Of a DNA stretch of 64,000 nt, positions 62,766-64,000 are shown in pieces. The DNA is taken from assembly GCA_041690635.1 (NCBI GenBank), contig JAWLGZ010000006.1, positions 215,492-279,491 of the forward strand, given 5' to 3'. The notes beneath the pieces were generated by a model that was not told the DNA's origin, searched no databases, and saw only the letters and a list, made by a program, of their open reading frames with translations. Each line of letters starts with the position of its first letter. The first letter of the stretch is position 1. This stretch comes from JAWLGZ01 sp041690635. GTDB lineage: Bacteria; Pseudomonadota; Gammaproteobacteria; Thiohalomonadales; Thiohalomonadaceae. Both the position numbers and the translations under genes were made by a program.

Positions 62766-63340
62766 AGGTGATCGAAACCCGACTTCCCGGTGTGGTGATT
62801 ATCGAGCCGGATGTGTTCGGTGATGAACGGGGTTTTTTCATGGAGAGCTGGAACGCTCAGCGCTATGCCGAACATGGCCTGCCCGCCTCCTTCGTGCAGG
62901 ACAACCTCTCCTTCTCCCGCCGCGGCGTGCTGCGCGGCCTCCACTACCAGAATCCCAATCCCCAGGGAAAGCTCGTCCATGTACTCAAAGGGGAGGTCTT
63001 TGACGTAGCGGTGGACATCCGCCCCGGATCCCCGTGCCGCGGCCGGTGGGTGGGTGTGACGCTCTCCGCGGACAACAAACGGCAGTTCTACGTGCCGCCC
63101 GGATTCGCTCACGGCTTCGTGGTCACCAGCGACACCGCGCTGTTCGCCTACAAGTGCACCGAGCCTTACAACCCGGAGGCGGAGGGAAGCGTCCTGTGGA
63201 ACGATCCCGATATCGGCATCGAGTGGCCCGACACCGGGGCCCCCCCGACGCTGTCGGCCAAGGATGTGGACGCGCCCCGTCTCAAGGACATTCCCGACGG
63301 CCGTCTGCTGCCGTTCGACCCTTGTTCATCGAACAGCTAG
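62762..63340 (+). CDS. rfbC: dTDP-4-dehydrorhamnose 3,5-epimerase
   Basis: A 192-residue cupin-fold epimerase: LPGVVIIEPDVFGDERGFFMESW, catalytic His in RGLHYQNPNPQGKLV, and PPGFAHGFVVTSDTALFAYKCT. ATGA overlap with rfbA. The final enzyme of the pathway, RfbD, is not within the window, so it must be downstream or elsewhere. Confidence 0.97.
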   Translation: MKVIETRLPGVVIIEPDVFGDERGFFMESWNAQRYAEHGLPASFVQDNLSFSRRGVLRGLHYQNPNPQGKLVHVLKGEVFDVAVDIRPGSPCRGRWVGVTLSADNKRQFYVPPGFAHGFVVTSDTALFAYKCTEPYNPEAEGSVLWNDPDIGIEWPDTGAPPTLSAKDVDAPRLKDIPDGRLLPFDPCSSNS

Positions 63341-63341
63341 A

Positions 63342-63732
63342 GTGCATTGTGCGGGGATGGGTCACGAAGGGGCGCCAGCCATATGCGCGGCCAAACCGAC
63401 GCCAGGAGCAAGGTCTTCGCAAATCACCTGCGCAAGACCATGACCGACGCGGAAAGAAGGCTCTGGCGGCACTTGCGGGCCCGGCAACTCGGCGTCAGGT
63501 TTCGTCGACAGCATCCCTTCCAGGGCTATATCCTGGATTTCGTCTGTCTGGAGCGCCGGCTTGTCATCGAAGTGGACGGCGCCCAACACGCGGATGCCGC
63601 CGTTCGGGATGCGGTGCGGACCGCCGCCCTGGAGCGTGCGGGATTTCGCGTGGTGCGCTTCTGGAACAATGAAGTATTGGCGCAAACGGATGCGGTGGTG
63701 GCGTGCATTGTGCGGGAATTGAACCCATCCCC
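63342..63732. repeat. Short repeats flanking the DUF559 gene
   Basis: GGGGATGGGT (63353-63362) and ACCCATCCCC (63723-63732) form inverted repeats around the gene. GTGCATTGTGCGGG occurs as a direct repeat at 63342-63355 and 63703-63716, the second copy being inside the end of the coding region. Confidence 0.7.
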
Positions 63733-63751
63733 ATCCTGTCCTTCCCCTTGA
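63383..63751 (+). CDS. DUF559 endonuclease-like protein (Vsr-related fold)
   Basis: A 122-residue protein of the DUF559 family, predicted PD-(D/E)XK nucleases related to very-short-patch repair endonucleases. Visible core: TDAERRLWRHLRARQLGVRF, RRQHPFQGYILDFVCLERR, then VIEVDGAQHAD with the conserved Asp/Glu/Asp positions, and VRFWNNEVL. ATG 63383 (MRGQTDARSK) fits the family; an in-frame start at 63347 would read through the flanking repeat. The last residues (NPSPSCPSP) are encoded by a CCCATCCCCATCCTGTCC repeat that also supplies the stop, so the 3' end was probably formed by repeat insertion. Activity unproven. Confidence 0.85.
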   Translation: MRGQTDARSKVFANHLRKTMTDAERRLWRHLRARQLGVRFRRQHPFQGYILDFVCLERRLVIEVDGAQHADAAVRDAVRTAALERAGFRVVRFWNNEVLAQTDAVVACIVRELNPSPSCPSP

Positions 63752-63918
63752 AGGGGAAGGAACTTGCTAACCACGCTTCGTTGTGGCTCCAAGCCCAGCA
63801 GGGTTTTGGTTCATGAGCAGAGCAGGTGCCGGCGGAAGTTCACCTGCCATCCAGGCAGCACAGAGGCCGAATCAGCAGGTCCCTTCCCCTTCAAGGGGAA
63901 GGACAGGATGGGGATGGG
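63723..63918. repeat. Inverted copies of a CCCATCCCCATCCTGTCCTTCCCC element
   Basis: One copy runs 63724-63761 and an inverted copy (CCTTCCCCTTCAAGGGGAAGG then ACAGGATGGGGATGGG) lies at about 63881-63919. Each contains a perfect CTTCCCCTT-AAGGGGAAG hairpin. After the second copy, CACCGAGGAGCGCCAGCC matches the sequence just before the DUF559 start (CACGAAGGGGCGCCAGCC). Confidence 0.75.
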
Positions 63919-64000
63919 TCACCGAGGAGCGCCAGCCGCCAAGGCCAGCAGGGTTTTGGTTCATGAGCAGAGCAGGTGCCGGCGGAAGTTCACCTGCCAT
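63795..64000. repeat. 56-bp direct repeat reaching the window end
   Basis: Bases 63795-63850 recur identically at 63945-64000 (beginning CCAGCAGGGTTTTGG, ending TTCACCTGCCAT), 150 bases apart. The second copy is cut by the window edge, so the true repeat may be longer. It may be part of a tandem series linked to DUF559-type cassettes. Confidence 0.8.

Overview
The window comes from a GC-rich chromosome of a gammaproteobacterium. The order pyrG-kdsA-eno-ftsB-ispD-ispF-truD, and the chain gyrA-serC-serA-pheA-hisC-aroF-tyrA-aroA-cmk-rpsA-ihfB-lapA-lapB, are typical of that class. The exosortase/EpsI system and the many intergenic palindromes would fit a Chromatiales-like sulfur or environmental lineage, but that is inference; no rRNA or tRNA gene is present to place it.

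Bases 1-17912 are the 3' part of an exopolysaccharide locus on the + strand: a GT2 glycosyltransferase cut by the window edge, an acyltransferase 3, a GT4, a second GT2, an asparagine-synthase-like amidotransferase, a giant lipoprotein (two Ig-like, two Calx-beta and one beta-helix domain), a WecG/TagA glycosyltransferase fused to a STAS domain, an exosortase fused to EpsI (XrtD-like), a TPR lipoprotein of the PEP-CTERM/EPS type and a sulfatase-fold phosphoethanolamine transferase. Parts of it (about 2.4-6.4 and 16.0-17.9 kb) are visibly AT-richer than the rest.

Bases 17987-24562 are a tightly overlapping minus-strand operon: SDR epimerase, a (beta/alpha)-like domain fused to a second SDR epimerase, a B12-type radical SAM protein and two CgeB-like glycosyltransferases. 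It looks like a pathway for an uncharacterised glycan or glycosylated metabolite and is the best candidate here for an undescribed system. A 249-residue protein of unknown function diverges from it across a region with a perfect 14-bp palindrome.

Bases 25.6-58.5 kb are housekeeping genes: dnaE, accA, tilS, pyrG, kdsA, eno, ftsB, ispD, ispF, truD, mtnA, gyrA, then serine and aromatic amino-acid biosynthesis (with a TviB/WbpO-type nucleotide-sugar dehydrogenase embedded between hisC and aroF), pyrF, cmk, rpsA, ihfB, lapA and lapB. Their intergenic gaps are crowded with palindromic repeats (several families), REP-like pairs, heptanucleotide tandem arrays and one 151-bp MITE-like insertion. Repeat ends provide the stop codons of four genes, and heptamer arrays sit where the ribosome-binding sites of truD, pheA and aroA should be.

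Bases 58.7-63.3 kb return to sugar-nucleotide supply: ugd, cysC, rfbB, rfbA, rfbC. The window ends with a DUF559 endonuclease-like gene embedded in its own repeats and the start of a longer direct-repeat region.
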